Source: Rhabdornis inornatus
Taxonomy: Eukaryota > Chordata > Aves > Passeriformes > Rhabdornithidae
Direction: 5' to 3'
Assembly: GCA_013397075.1 (NCBI GenBank)
Contig: VWZS01007634.1
Location: 619,464 to 683,463, forward strand
DNA: 64,000 nt
The notes beneath the pieces are model-generated. The model searched no databases. It was not told the DNA's origin and saw nothing but the letters and a program-made list of their open reading frames with translations. The translations under genes were made by a program, and so were the position numbers. The stretch's first letter is position 1. Every line of letters begins with the position of its first letter. Shown here in pieces: positions 27,701 through 42,700 of this stretch.

Positions 27701-30700
27701 AGAGTTGAATGTGTCTGGCACAAGGCCATGGAGTCTGTACCCTCTTGTGGTCAGCAGCTCATTCTACAGCCACAAGCTCAGTGTCCCCACTGTGAAAAGT
27801 GCTGCAGTCCAGCTGAGTGTGAGAACTGTGCTGTGGGAAAAAAAGATCGCAATGGACATTGTTGAATAGACATTGGTTTGCTTTCTGAAAACAGCTACTG
27901 GTTTTGCTAACTAATTAAAGACATTTTTTGCTAAGACATGAGATTTACTTATTTCAAAAATCACTACAAATAGCACCTTCTTCTGCATTAGAAACAACAT
28001 TTACAGAAATGCAACTTGAGGAGTCTTTAGCTTTTGAGTTCCAGAGGCTTCTGCAAAAATGTATTGATGTTGCTTTATTGAAATATATTTTTTTCTGAAA
28101 TTCTTAAGTTTCTTTGACTTTCCTCTCCTCCAAAAAAAATAGTCAAAAGATAGATTTCTTTCTCTAACTTTGTAAATCCAGACTGTGTAAAAGTAGTCTC
28201 CATATAAATTATAATCCTACTGAATCTCAGATTTATAGCCACGTGAAAACAAACTATAAATTTACTCATACTCTGGACTCCTTGATCCATATCTGAAATG
28301 GACTTTTCCCACAAACTTACCCATTAGTCCTTAATTTTATAGAGAACTTTTGAGCAATAAAAACTGTTGCAAGATCTGTTTTTTACATGCCCACTACAGA
28401 TGCCAGGTAAAATGTTTCAGGAGCTTGTGCCTGGTGCATGGGAAGCCTGGGTTTTAGGGAGCTTGTGTCCCACACTCAGGATGTCATTGAAGGCTCCCTG
28501 ATCCCATTGCTGGAGCTGCAATGATGTTAGTGGGTGACTGTGGGTTTAGAGGAGGTAGGAACATTTTTATTCCTTCTGAGTATTTCAGTTTGGGTGGGGA
28601 CTGCTTCAGAAGAACAGAAATGATTTTTTCCTCTGCCCTGAAATACCTTTTAGTGTTGCTCTTAGCAGTGGTGATATCCAGAGGAGACCACGAAGATGCT
28701 CCAAGGGCTCAGCCCCTCTGCTCTGGAGCCAGTTTGGGAGAGCTGGGGGTGTTCACCTGGAGAAGAGAAGGCTCCAGGGAGAGCTCAGAGCCCCTCCAGC
28801 TCCTAAAGGGGCTCCAGGAGAGGGACTTGGGACAAGAGTCTGGAGGGACAGGACACAGGGAATGGCTTCCCACAGCCACAGTGCAGGGTTAGATGGGATA
28901 TTGGGAAGAAATTCCTCCCTGTGAGGGTGATGAGGCCCTGAGGTTGCTCGGAGAAGCTGTGGGTGCCCCTGAATCTCTGGAAGTGTCCAAGGCCAGGTTG
29001 GACAGAGCTTGGAGGAACCTGGGATGGTGGAAGGTGTCCCTGCCATGGCAGGGGGTGGAATGAGATGAGTTTTAAGGTTCCTTCCATCCCAAACTATTCT
29101 GGGATTCTGTGATGTAGGAGGCAAATCTTTCCAAGCCTCAGCTGGGACCAGTTGTGAGGGAGAACTTCAATATCTGTAAAGCTACAGATTTGTATTTTGC
29201 TGACCAACTTAACAGTGACAACATACATAAATGGAGTATTTATGTTACAATTTTGCTGGCAGGATGTGTCAGCTGTGAGGTACTTAGGTGGTGGATGCCA
29301 AGGTGCAAAGTGTCAAAGTGAAGCAGTTCTTTCCACTCCAGAATGTTTTGTTTGTAATGGAGTTTATTTTGATGCACTGCTGCAAAAATCTTGCACCTAA
29401 TAGTACATTAAAGGTGTGACTTATTGCAGTCAAAATTTTAACCAGGTTTACAAAAGAGACAGACTTGGTGCAGTTTAGAGTGGGAAACCAATAAATTAAT
29501 TTGGAATACTGCCATCGTTTTCATTACTGAGGATCAATCTGGTTTCTTGGAGCTTCTTGTCTTGCATATTTGGAGTTTCATTTCAGTTCACCTTCTGCAT
29601 TTTCCATTGTAAATTTCTTAGTTGTAGTATCTGAATTGAGGCTTTTTTCTGGTTTAGGGTATTAAAGATGAGGAACTTTTCTGTGTTGCTGGGGTTTGTC
29701 TCTAGTTGGAATATTTTTGTTTCGCTTTGTTTTGCTCAGCTGGTATTTTTAGTCAAGAGACTGTGTGTGCTTTTCTGTCCCACTCTCGTCCTGTGAGCTG
29801 ATGTTCCAAACTGAAATTTTAGCTGTGTTCTGAGAAACTTTGTTGTTTGGTTCTGACATTCTGGTTGTAATGGATGATACAGAATTATGGTATTTTAAGG
29901 TAAGGATTTGGAAGGTAACATCTGAGTTACTGTGTTTGGAGTAAAACTGGTTACTGGGACAAACTGGAGTGAGGAATGATGAGCCATGAAAGGAGCTGCA
30001 GTTACCAACATGCAAAAGCCTCTGCAGGTTACTGAGAAGCTGCCTGGACATGCTGAAATGCTGCTCAGGCTTTGAAAAAGGATGATTCTCTCTGTCCTGA
30101 AAATCCCAGTTCCTTTGAGGAAAGAGAAGCTGCAATCTAAGTCCAATATTCCTGAATGCCAGTGCTCATGTCATGACAGCAGTTGGGTAGCCATAGTTTC
30201 AGCTACAGCTGAAATCTCATCCAGAGCTGCTTGCTGCAGGTACTGTCAATGCTCCAGAGTTGTATATGGATAAATTACCAAGTTCTTCCTTATTGTTTCA
30301 CTCATGTTTCCTTTAATATTTTTTCATAACTTTGAAAATAGTCATCCATGTCTTTAAAGACCAGCATTCAGCTTCCAACTGATACAAACACAGACCCTTT
30401 GGAACATTGCAAGCCCTTTATAGGACATGAGAAACCTGGATTTTGTATGTGTAGGATATTTTTTTTCTATAAGGAAATCTTTTGAATATTAAAGTCTGTG
30501 GACACATCTAAAACCTCTGTCACAAAATTGGTATTTCTCTGGAGTCAAGGGTGAGCAGTGTCAGTGCTGCTTTCACTGCTAAGCTGTGGCACTGCAGATG
30601 TTCTGTGTTAATGCCATGTTGGAACCATTGCTGCAAGGTCATTTTCAAGTTTAAAATCTGTATTTTGCTGTGTAGCTAGAGCTGGGATAAATCAGCACCG

Positions 30701-33700
30701 TGAAACTGTAGGCAGAAGTTCTCAGGCCTTTTCTGCTCCACAGATCACAAATTATGCTGCTGCTCCATGGGCCCAGCTTGCCAACTACACTGAGGAAATA
30801 AAAAATAGCATTCTGAAAAATCCTGCCATTTTGTAAACTCAGCAGTTATACAGGGGGTGATTAACTGGTGGGTGTTACAGGAATATTTGTTAGATTTTAT
30901 TTTAAACCAGATTTTAGGGTATCAGTGCAGGGTTTGTCTTCCTTTCTACTGCCTTTGGTATTCTCTCTCATGTTTAATATTATTACTGTGCACATGAAGT
31001 GCTTAGTGCACACTCGTATGTTTCAAACACACGATGAAAATCTAAAGTATGCAAGAAATACTTCAATATTTTCAGTCATGGTTGTGAAATACAGAGAATT
31101 TGTGGAATCTACGACAGCAACACTGAATATAGTACTTTAATTACTTTAAGATCCTTAATCTGGCTCCAGTGGAGTCCCTCTGCTCACCCTGCCCTGCATG
31201 CACAGCACATGCATGTGGTTTTATATGTAACTGAAAAAATTGAGCCACTGTCTTCCACTAGGAAGGACCAGCTTGATTTAACATAAGTCCTTAACAGGGT
31301 CATATGGTGTCTGTATTTTGGAAAGAGTCATCTGTAGAAATCCAGTTATTATGTTGCACTTCAGTGCATTAAGCAAGAAAACAATCATGTTATGTTAATT
31401 AATGCTCATTTGCTGCTGTAAGTGATAATCCATAGTGAGCTTTTCTGTTTGAAACTTTTAATACAAATCTGGTTTGCTCATGAAGGTTGTAGCAGGAATT
31501 CAGATCTGGTACTTCATTGCTTAAACATGGTGACCAAATGTTAATGTTGGTTTTGCCTATGCACCAAGGAGAAGTGTTTGCTTAAAAAATACAACTGAAA
31601 ATGGAACTTCCTCAAATTTCAGTGAACTCTCCATGTGTTAGAAGCCAATGGGAGTGACCCATCCTGCCCTGCTTCAGTCTGTGTTTCCTTTGTCAGGCAC
31701 TGGCAGCTCTATAGGCTGAGTTAGTGATGTTAATGGTCATGTTAATGGGGCTTTTCTATGACTTTTCCATCTACACCACTTTCCTGTGAGTAATTGCTGG
31801 TGTGTAATCTGTCAATGGAATGAGGAAGGTTGAGCTGGTTTGCAAAATTTTTTCTATAAGTCATACACAGGTTTGAGTTCATCCTTCATCTTCCCTTAAC
31901 ACCTGGACAAAAGCAAAATCCTGCTGCTGCTTGTTTCTTACCTGTAGCTGTTAGTGTTTTCCTTTAGTTGCTTCTCCCAGGAATGCTGCTAAATCCTGTG
32001 TGTTTTGGAATAAGTAAAGCTCACCAGGCGTTCCAGCTGATGAGGCTACACAATAGAGACATTTGGCAATCCAGCAGTGACAATTCTTGTCAAACTCAGC
32101 TGCTCTATCAGCAGGGACTACTGAAGCTAAAGCACACAGGGAGTCAGTGTGTAGGTGTGTTACACCTTCCTGGCAGGAAATCCCAGATGATTACAGAGAT
32201 CCAGGCTCCACTTGGACTCTCATCAGCTTACAGAGCCTGGCAGGAGTCCTGGCCCTGCAGTGGATGTCCAGGGAGATTTCTCTGCTTGTTGATTTAAAAC
32301 TAGGTGGAAAAAATCTGATTCTCAATTTTTTACTTTTTTTTAACTTGTTGTATAAAAAAAAAAAAAAAAAAAAGATAAAGTTGCATTCCTCGTGTCCCTG
32401 AGCAATGCTGGATCTTCAGGATGACATGTTTTACAGGCTGTGCATCAATCAGAATAAATTTTAAGGAGCACAGACAGTTTTCAGCTTCCTTATTTTTGTT
32501 GACTGCCCCCTCCTGTCTGCTTCCCTTCCACTTTCCTGGTTTGGTTTAACTCTGAGACATGATTAATAATTTGAGAAGCTGTCAGTCATCTTGCTCTGAA
32601 AACTTTCTCTGGAGGCTAAGTGTGCACTAACCTTTATGTGAAAAAATTTGGGATTGCAGAATAAGACTATATTTTTGAACATTAGGTTTGTGTGTTAGCA
32701 ATAAATAATTTGCCTGCTTAAACTGAGCATATGATTGCACTCTTTAACAGTGAAGGTTACAATTAGAAAAGGGTAACTAATCACCTTCATAATTCACACT
32801 TGTATTGCATACAGACTAATTCATAAAATTATTTTCTAACTTACCATAGTTTGGAGACGATGCTTACACTGTTTAACTGCCTCAAAGCTGCTTTTTGTTT
32901 TTAGGAGCATTCCATTTGTTTCCCCCATTACTGTTTTGATATTAGACCATTGCAGTTTTATGAAACCTAACATTTTTTTATATAAAACAGGACATTCCTA
33001 AGAGTGGATTAATAAGCTGGTGTTCATTTTCAGCTGTGAATAGCAGAGTGCCCAGTGGCTCCACCAGCTCCTCGCACGCTACGGAGTCCCCGACGCCCGA
33101 GCCCTGCCCGCAGGCAGCCAGCAGTGTGCCCCCACAGTCTGTGCTCCCCATGTATCCATCAGTGGACATCGATGCACATGTGAGTAGTTGAGCTTAGCTT
33201 AGAGTGGATTTGCTTGGGAAAAAAAAAATCTAGTAGTGTTGTAGAAATATTGAAGTTGTCTTTATTTTTCATTTCTGAACATCTCTTTTTCTTTCCTGTG
33301 TGTGAAGACTGAAAGTAATCACGACACTGCGCTGACCCTGGCGTGTGCAGGGGGGCACGAGGAGCTCGTGTCTGTGCTGATCGCCCGTGGTGCCAATATT
33401 GAACACAGAGACAAGAAGGGTAAGTGAAATAACACAATTTGACCCTGAACTACACCTTGAAACAGTGAATTTCAAAATGTGAGCTGCATTCTTGCACTTC
33501 ACGTAGTAACGTTGGTCATACACAGCCAGTGAGCTGCTGTCTGCACCTGAGTGGGATCTTAAGCAGATTTGTGAAATGTGAGGCGCTTCTGTCCTTCTGA
33601 CTCACCCTCTACAAATGACCTCAGTGAGCTGGTGGGGGTAACCAGCCAATCTTGGCTGTCAGGACTGAGTGGTGGCAGTTGTCAGGTTGGGTATCATTGT

Positions 33701-36700
33701 TCTCAGGAACAGAGTTTAACAAAATCTCCCATCTTGTAGAGCTGAGAGAACAAAACCACCACACCACGTGTGTTGGAGCTCACATTGACCACTGGCAGTC
33801 AGCAACACATGCAGGGCTGATGTGGTCGCTGGTTGGAGCTTAATTTAACAGTATTTATGTAGAAAACTGTGACTTCTCCAAGGAGAGGAATTGGTCAGAA
33901 CTTAATCCAAACTGATCACTGCAAGCACTGTTTAAATTTCTTTTGAACAGCCTTTGGCTGGAATCAGAGCCTCAACGTGACACGGTCAGAAGAGGGTTGG
34001 GAAAGGCTCTGAGATTGTGGTATCCAGCAATCCCAGTTGGAGGAAAGACACATGATCAATAGAAATCATTGTGAATCAACTCATTTGTGCATTTCTGCTC
34101 CTTAATAATACTTATGAGATACTCAAGGTTGCCTTTTAATGCAATCTCCTATTACTAGGTTTTACACCTTTAATTCTGGCTGCAACTGCTGGACATGTTG
34201 GTGTTGTGGAAATCCTTCTGGACAAAGGTGGGGATATTGAAGCGCAGTCGGAGCGCACGAAGGATACTCCGCTTTCCTTGGCATGCTCCGGTGGACGCCA
34301 GGAGGTACAGACATGTCCTCAGAGGGCTCGAGTTGTCACTTGCAGATAGGGGGTTTTTGTACAGTGTTGAGTTTCTTCTGTTGTTGTTGCATCTGACTTT
34401 TTTCCTGGAAGGTTTTCCACCCGTTTCAGTGTAGCTAATTTAGGGTTTTTTTTTCCTCTTCCAAGAAAGGAAGAAGAAATTTAAGACTTTTTTCTTCTCT
34501 CCCTTGCCTATCCCAGTTTTGTTAGTGGTCATGGTCACTTGTGATAACTTGTGGTCTTTCTTCAGTCAGTGTATCCTGAGGGAGGCAGATATTTATTGAA
34601 TAACTTTATTCACTGAGCACTTCCTTTATCCATCTTCCCTGTTCTCAAACCTGAAACAGCTGGTGCAGGCACACAAGGAGAAAAACTGGGATTTTGTGTG
34701 GGCAGTTACGTGGTTTTAGTGACAATGCACAGGGCTGATAAGTGCAGATGCAATGCAGGACACACTGTACCTGTCTTTTAAGGATGTTTCAGAGTTCTGT
34801 CAGATTTGTGTGTGTGTGGTGGTGTCCAAATAAGATTTCTCAACTCCTTCGTATTTCAGTCATGTGCCTAGAACCTTAGAAGATGGCATGGAGATGACCA
34901 AGAGCTCTTGTAGTAGATTAATATAAGGATTAAAATAGTTGGCCAAAATTGGAAAGTTTCCATTTTACTTTTGAATTGCAGATCTTTAACAGCAAAAGTG
35001 CTTCTCATAAAAAAGGCAAGATCAGCATAGTAGTAGCATTATATATTGAACAACTGAAGTCTTCTGTTCTTCCTCTTTATATTTTTTCCTTATGCCAGAA
35101 TCTACCTCTTAGGTTTCTGGTTTAGCAAGACGGCCTTTTTTTCTGTCTTGTTTGGAAATCACCTATCTTATATTAATAGTAAATTGAGGCCCACTTAAGT
35201 ACAGTACATCACAAAAATGTTTTAATCTTCTCCCATTTTATTTCTCTTAAGCAACGTCTGATGGAGGAGTCCTTCATCATCCTGGTTCCGTTAACATCAG
35301 TCACTCTGATTTTTACCACTTTGGTTTTGTTTTTTTTTTTGAAAGTTCACATATATATATAATACAGATAGTCAAACTTGGCTGAAATGTCATTTGAATT
35401 CAAGTTGTGAGATGAGTTTTTCTGAAAGAAATGCTCAAACATTGTGAGACATTATGGGAGTAGGGTAGATTTGTAGATTTATTGTTTGCAAACTTAAGAT
35501 TCTCAGGAAGAGCTTTACTTTAAAGCCTTGCAGTTTTATTTAGGTAAAACAATCTTTCTGGCAGACAAGTGCTCAGCTGCACTCAGCTGCTGGGGTCATG
35601 GGCTGTGGGGGCTGTACAGAGATAGGGAAATGTCAGGCAGAAGAGGGTGGAGATTTTCCTATGGAATCTTGTCTGTTGACAAAGGAAACTGGTAGCACTT
35701 TAAAAAGTTTGTAACAACATCCTCTCACTGGATAATAGAAAAGGCCACAATATGTCTGTTAATACTCGTCCTGTCTTTTCAGGTTGTTGATTTGCTGTTG
35801 GCCCGGGGAGCAAATAAAGAACACAGGAATGTGTCTGATTACACGCCATTAAGCCTTGCTGCATCTGGTGGCTATGTTAATATCATCAAGATTCTTCTCA
35901 ATGCTGGGGCAGAAATTAATTCCAGGTAATGTACCATGTGACCAGCTGAGCTGCAGTGTGGCACAGGCACTCCCTGTTGGCTCCATCCTGATGCACAGGT
36001 TGGAATCTCAGGTGTTTTCAGACCTCCTTTCAACAGTCTTTTTACACTGATGACATCTTCTATGTTCATGTTATCTTAGTGCTTTTAAATCCTTTACTAT
36101 CACAAACTTCTTAAATTTTAAGGGATTGTAGTTTGCAAACCTATTCTTTCCCTTTTCCACCATTCTGAGGTGTGGAAGCCAAACTATTTCCAATAGAACC
36201 ACATCAAGGAAGCAGCCAAGTGCTCAGGGCAGCTCTGAGTGTTTGAAGATGTCTTTTTCAGGCAGAGGAACAAATTTACACAGCAGTGTCTCTTAAGCCT
36301 GCTCTCTATTAGTTTTAAGAAAACTTACGTATATTCTAACGCTAGATAGAGCAGGAGAACTCTTAACTAGGGAAAGTTCAACCTGAAGCTGTTCTAGAAG
36401 CAAGTTTTTCTTTGAAAAAATCAGATGTAGCTCAAGGCTTATGTCTGCTTCGGCCATCAGAATGTCTGGCAGCTGAAATGTATTTTCCTTGTTTATAAAT
36501 TGCAATTGTCTATTGCATATAGTTCCTCTGGTGGTTTCTCTTAAAAATGCTACTATATTAGGTCAGTGCCTATATTTTGTGTAGGTTATATGTTCCTTTC
36601 TGACTTCCAACAAAACATTTTGTTGCTCTTGGATACACTTACATTTCCCAGAGCTTTTCTTGGGCCGTGGGCACTGCAGTTTGTTTCTTTCTCTTAGGAC

Positions 36701-39700
36701 TGGCAGCAAGCTGGGGATTTCTCCTCTGATGTTGGCTGCAATGAATGGCCACGTCCCTGCCGTGAAGCTGCTGCTTGATATGGGCTCTGATATTAACGCC
36801 CAAATCGAGACCAACCGCAACACAGCCCTCACCCTGGCCTGCTTCCAGGGCCGGGCAGAGGTGGTCAGTCTGCTTTTGGACAGGAAGGCCAATGTCGAGC
36901 ACAGGGCAAAGGTAAGTGGGGGACTTGCCTTTCCTTATGACTTATTGCCTCTGAGTCATCACGTTTCTTCAAATTTTCCTGTAACTTTGAGCCTCTCCGG
37001 GCTCAAAGGAGTTATTACATCAGAGCACTTAAATGTTCTGAAATAAGTGTGGTTTCTTTTAAAAAATAGAAAAAGCATCAATGATGATGTATTTTTTGCA
37101 CTAGGGAAAAGCTGACTGGTCCTTCTGAGTTTATAATGAAACTTAGATTGACTCTTGTCTAGACTTTTTCAGGTTTAAACTAGACGTGATACTCAGTAAC
37201 AGAACAGATACAGATATTTTTACATGCAAGTGAAGTCTAGGCAGGAAGAGAATAGTGTTGCTTGTGATTCTCATATAGAACAGACTTCTTGTCTACAACC
37301 AAAGTAGTGCAGTCAAACTTTGTAAAGCTTTTACGTTGCTGTAGAACCCGTGGCTTCAGTACTGTGACCTTCTGTGCCTCTGAAATGCTCCACAGGTCCC
37401 ATCCTTTGGTGCTCTGGGACAGCTTTGTGTCTCCTGCCATAAAGCAAGCTTAAAGCTTGTGTAGACAGCCAGACTGATTTCCCCAGCACAAAGGAATTTT
37501 TGGTAACTCCTAAGGCTGCTGAAATAATTGCTGTGTCTGTCTACCCCGCCTGCTTCTGGAATGACTGTGGCTGGAGAAAAGGGGATATGGATAAAAGCCA
37601 GCTCTCAAATGGTCAGTTGGGCATGTTAGCAGCTGGTGTAAGTTTTTTTAACAGTCTGACCTGGCAACTAAGTTGGGCCCAGATCAGTCTCAGTGCCAAG
37701 GGAGGCTAGAGAAAAGCTATAAAGCCAGTTTCTGAGTATTTTTGTAGAAACACTTGTGTCTTCATTTGAATCTGTTCTAACCTCTGTTGTAGAGATCTTG
37801 TTATAAACTTTGCATTTGCTGTTGAGACAGGTATCTGGTGGTGCTTAGTCAACAGTTTGCTTGGGTTTGTATAAATCAAAGCCCAAGAGTGTTTGGGTTT
37901 TGGGTTGGTTTTGTTTGGTTGGTTTGTGTGTGGGTGTTTTGTTTTGTTGTTGGGGGCTTTTTTGGCTGGGTTTTTGGGGTCATTTTTGAGGAAGAGACTG
38001 CTTGAAGTTAGGCTCCTAAACTAAATATAAGCAGCTAAATAAAAATCTGACTTCCCTTTGTAGGAATCATTTATGTCTTATCTGAAGTATTTGTGCAGAT
38101 TTCACAGAGTAACTCGTTCTCTTTGCACAGACTGGTCTCACACCTCTGATGGAAGCAGCTTCAGGAGGCTATGCAGAGGTTGGAAGGGTTCTCCTTGATA
38201 AAGGAGCAGATGTGAATGCCCCACCTGTGCCTTCCTCAAGAGATACAGCGTTAACAATTGCAGCTGATAAGGGTCACTACAAGTTCTGCGAGCTCCTCAT
38301 TAATCGGTAAATCATTTCTTCTCATTAAGCGTTTGAGGCCAGAGTGGGTGGGGCTCTGAGCAACCTGATCTTGTGGGTGGCTTCCCTGCCCGTGGCTCAG
38401 GAGTTGGAACAAGATGAGCTTTCAGCTCCCTTCCAACCCAAAGCAGTTATGACTAATGATTAGTGGCACATTTGTTCTGTATTCCTCTGGGCAATGCTGC
38501 TCTTGTTCACATTACCTCATGCACCTGAGAGCAAAGGGAATAGGAAGCTCTGAAAATAGGATGTTAAATCTGTCCCCTACTCTTCAGTGTTATCCTGGAA
38601 TATGTCACTATTGCAGTATTAATTAAGCAGAGCAGGCAGCTGGGACCAGAGGCAGGCAGACAGTGTCTGGCTTGGACAGCTTGTTTGTGTATGAATCCAG
38701 CAACTCCCATGTGAGCATTTCCTCACTGGCGCTTGGGGGGCGAAGCCTGGAAGTAGCTCTTGAGCTTTTCAAGCATAACCCAGTGTGCTGCTCAAATCTC
38801 AAGGGCCTGCTTTGACCTGTGGGTAGTCACCACACTGATAATTTAAAGGTTTCTGGTTGCATATCTCTGGTGCAGTAGGTGACATGAAATGAGTGTTCAT
38901 TTCTGTCGGGGAGGTTTAAATATCCCCCTTGTCACTACCCTGCAAATGAAACAGCAAAATTCAGGGACATTTACTAAGTTCTATATCCAGTTGTACTCTG
39001 ATATTTTGTGATCTTGCTCTCTGACTTCCATCTTTACTCATCCCATTTCTGGGTTTGTGTTTCAGAGGGGCACACATTGATGTTCGCAACAAGAAAGGAA
39101 ACACCCCGCTGTGGCTGGCAGCCAACGGGGGCCACTACGACGTGGTGCAGCTGCTTGTGCAAGCAGGGGCAGATGTGGATGCTGCAGATAACAGGAAAAT
39201 CACCCCTCTCATGTCAGCATTTCGCAAGGTAGGAGACCAACTTTTCATGTTTTCAAAACAATGCTTCTCGTTTTGCCTTGAGTCTGAATGCTTGGTTTTA
39301 GAAGGACCAAATATAACATGGCAAAATTACTGCTTTGATAAAATACCTGCTTCAAAGTCATAATTACTGTACTTCACTAAGATCCAGTTTTTGAGAGTTG
39401 AAAAACTTGGTTCCATAAATGATGTTAGCTTTATCATTTCCAGTTGTACACTGTCCAAAAACTTTGATTGGTTGAGATTTCCATATTTCTGCAGTCTGTA
39501 CTGCTCATTTCAGTCCTGCTTTGGAGATGAACACAATGCCAGTCTTCAATAAGCTGTCCTCATTCCTTTGTGCTTCTCTTGCTCTGTTCCTAATCTGTTG
39601 TGATGGGACACTGTGTAGTCAGCTCTTCTGTCACCCACTGCCTCTTCTTGGCAGGAAGAACATTGCTTTGGGATGGTTCCATCAGTTGTGGTGTTGGATG

Positions 39701-42700
39701 CAAGGAGCATAAGCAGAGGAATTCAGTAACTGTAGCTGCTTTGCCTTTAACAAAATAGCAAATAAGTGTGCAGCATTTTTGACAAACAAAAATGCTGAGC
39801 TTGCTCCTGTTTTGACACTGCCTTGCTTTCACATAACTTCAGAAGCAACAGTTGGGTGCTTTGTGTGGTTGCACAGTGTACCCTGGGAGCAGAGGAATGT
39901 GCTTGCCAGGATGACATTCAGGTGGCTCAGTTTCCTCATGTGACTTAGGCTGTAATTGAACAGTCTATCAGCTCCATGGGTGAGTGGCAAGAGAGTGGAT
40001 TGGGTGATAAATGATGTCTAAAAGAGAGTTGTCTTGTGTCTTGATTGTTAATAAAACCATGAAGATCTACCTCTGGTCCTTGTATTTTTAACTAAAAAGT
40101 AACTTGTGAAAGAGCTTGTCTTTGCCACCAGTGCTGTCAGCACTGAGCAAGCAGGCACTGTCCTCCTTCCCAAACAGCAGCTTACCAGAAATGTTCTTGC
40201 TTATTTTCAGTGTTTTGCATTGAACTAAGAGATACCAAACTTGTATTTCTGATGATTAATGTTGACAGTTGTATACAAAAGATTAGAATTGTCTTTGGTG
40301 TTCTAGGGGCATGTGAAAGTAGTTCAGTTCCTGGTGAAAGAAGTGAACCAGTTTCCTTCAGACATTGAGTGCATGCGCTACATAGCGACCATCACGGACA
40401 AGGTGAGTTGGCCTTGGGGACAAGACCTGGGCCTGAACTTCCAGCAAAAATATCCATGGGAGATTCTTAAATGTTCAAAAACTGAATGTAAATGTTTACT
40501 TACATACATCTGATTTGGAGATTTGTGCATTTCTCCTTTTTAATACAGCACTTAAAAAGTAAATCAGCATGAGATCCCGTTCTGTGAAATAGTTTGTATG
40601 TTTGTGAATACAGGGGAGCTAATCTCGTGTTTGTAGAGCAAGCCTCACTCCTCAGTTGTTGTTTATTACAGTGGTAGTAAGACAAGTTTGTATTTCAGGA
40701 CCTGTTGAAAAAGTGTCACCAGTGTGTGGAGACAATTGTGAAAGCTAAAGACCAGCAGGCTGCAGAAGCCAATAAAAATGCAACTATACTGCTGAAGGAG
40801 CTGGACCTGGAAAAAGTGAGTAGATAACTGCTGTTGTGTAACAGTGTTTGAACTGTGTGTGAATCTCTAGGCTGCATTTGGTGCTTCTTTGGGCAGACTT
40901 CGTGTTTTGACTGTGTCTGTGTTCCTTCCCCTTACCTATCACACAAGTGAGGCACATACTGAGGGTGGCAAATTAGAACTGACTTCTGCTTCAGCCACTC
41001 CATTGTCCTTTTTAGGAAGACTTGGACTCACCAGTTGTTCCTTAGGCAGTATCTCTCTGGGATCACCTCAGCACAGAAGAGTGTGAGTAAGGGAGGTCTC
41101 CAGTCTCATGATGTGTTTCTATGGGTATAAATAGTCCATAAGCATTTTATGGACTTGGAGTTGAGCAGATAGTGGAGAAAATCCCCTTCTCTCTTTGCTG
41201 AGAACACTGCAAATTGTTCTAGAGTAACACACTCTTGAATGGGCTCTCTTAATGGAGGCTCTTAGAGTTTTTGACAAGTTCCACATTAGTTTATTGAATT
41301 TTCCAGGTTGTGGACTTGTTAAGCACACATCAGTTGCTGTGCACAAACAGTGCAGCAGATGACTGATTGCATATATTTTTTAAAAATGGTTAAAATTAGA
41401 GGCATTGAGTACTGGCTTTTGAATCAAAGATGTGAGCATCGCACCAAAAATACCACTGAGCTTATTAAATGTTTGAGAAAGGACTGAGAGGAAAAGATCT
41501 TCCAGTAAAACTATTTTTTTAGTACTTCTGTATTGGTTATTACTTTGTTACCATTCCTTAGAAGTTATGGGACCAGCTAGTCCTGTTGTTGCATAGGGTC
41601 TGTCCAGTTTCTGTGTAATGATTCATTATGTGCCAAAGTCATTCTAGTTCATTGTGCTCTCTCCTTTCTTCTCCCCCCCCTAGATTTTTAGGGAAGATCT
41701 GAATTATAAGTATAATTTAGTCTGTGTGAAAATTTTTAAATTTGGATTCTTTTCTCCTACGTAGTCAAGAGAGGAGAGCAGAAAACAAGCTCTTGCAGCC
41801 AAAAGGGAGAAAAGAAAGGAAAAGAGAAAGAAGAAGAAGGAGGAACAAAAAAGAAAACAAGAAGAAGATGAAGAAAACAAACCTAAGGAAACTCTGGAAC
41901 TACAAGAGGATGATGATGAAGAAGAAAACGATGATGAAGGTAAAGAACAAATGTTTCTTTAAAGGGGTGCCACCTTTAACCATCAAGGTAAAGGAATCTG
42001 TTTGAAAGCTGGTCTCTCGTATTTGACAGTGTTGCATGGCTACTGCCTGGCAAAACTCCTTTGCTCATTTTTTCACCCCCTCCTTTGTTCACAAAAGTCA
42101 CTCTTGGAGGATTTACAGCTGAATTTGGTGCTAGTCTGACAGCTCAGCAAGGAACATAACTTTAGCTGTAGTGTATTCAGTGAGGGCACTGATTTATTTA
42201 TTTTGTGAGTTCTGATTGTATATAACCTGCTTTTGTTCCAGTGGAGCAAGAAGTTCCTATAGAGCCTCCAAGTGCAACTACTACAACTACAATTGGAATT
42301 TCTGCAACTTCAACTACCTTCACAAATGCCTTTGGGAAGAAGAGAGCTAATGTGGTGACTACCCCCAGCACAAACAGAAAAAATAAGAAAAATAAAACGA
42401 AAGAGACTCCTCAGAATATGCAGATAATTTTGCCAGATCAGCATATATCTCTAGCACAGCAAAAAGCAGATAAAAACAAAATAAATGGAGAGCCAAGAGG
42501 TGGTGGTGCAAGTGGGAACAGTGATTCAGATAACTTGGATAGCACAGATTGCAATAGTGAAAGCAGCAGTGGAGGGAAAAGCCAAGAGCTGAACTTCACA
42601 ATGGATACAAACTCCTCGGAGCGGCGCTATGCCTCACTGCTCATCCCCTCTCAGGAAGAAAAAAACAGCACCTCTGCTTCCAAAACACCAACGAGGTGAG

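Larger units (their letters stand above)
26384..33033 (+). other. ANKHD1: ANKHD1 large intron (6.6 kb) after visible exon 10
   Basis: The intron holds the best CR1 copy of the window (28681-29114) and a 20-base poly-A run (32354-32373). The rest is AT-rich with only short featureless open frames. Confidence 0.75.
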
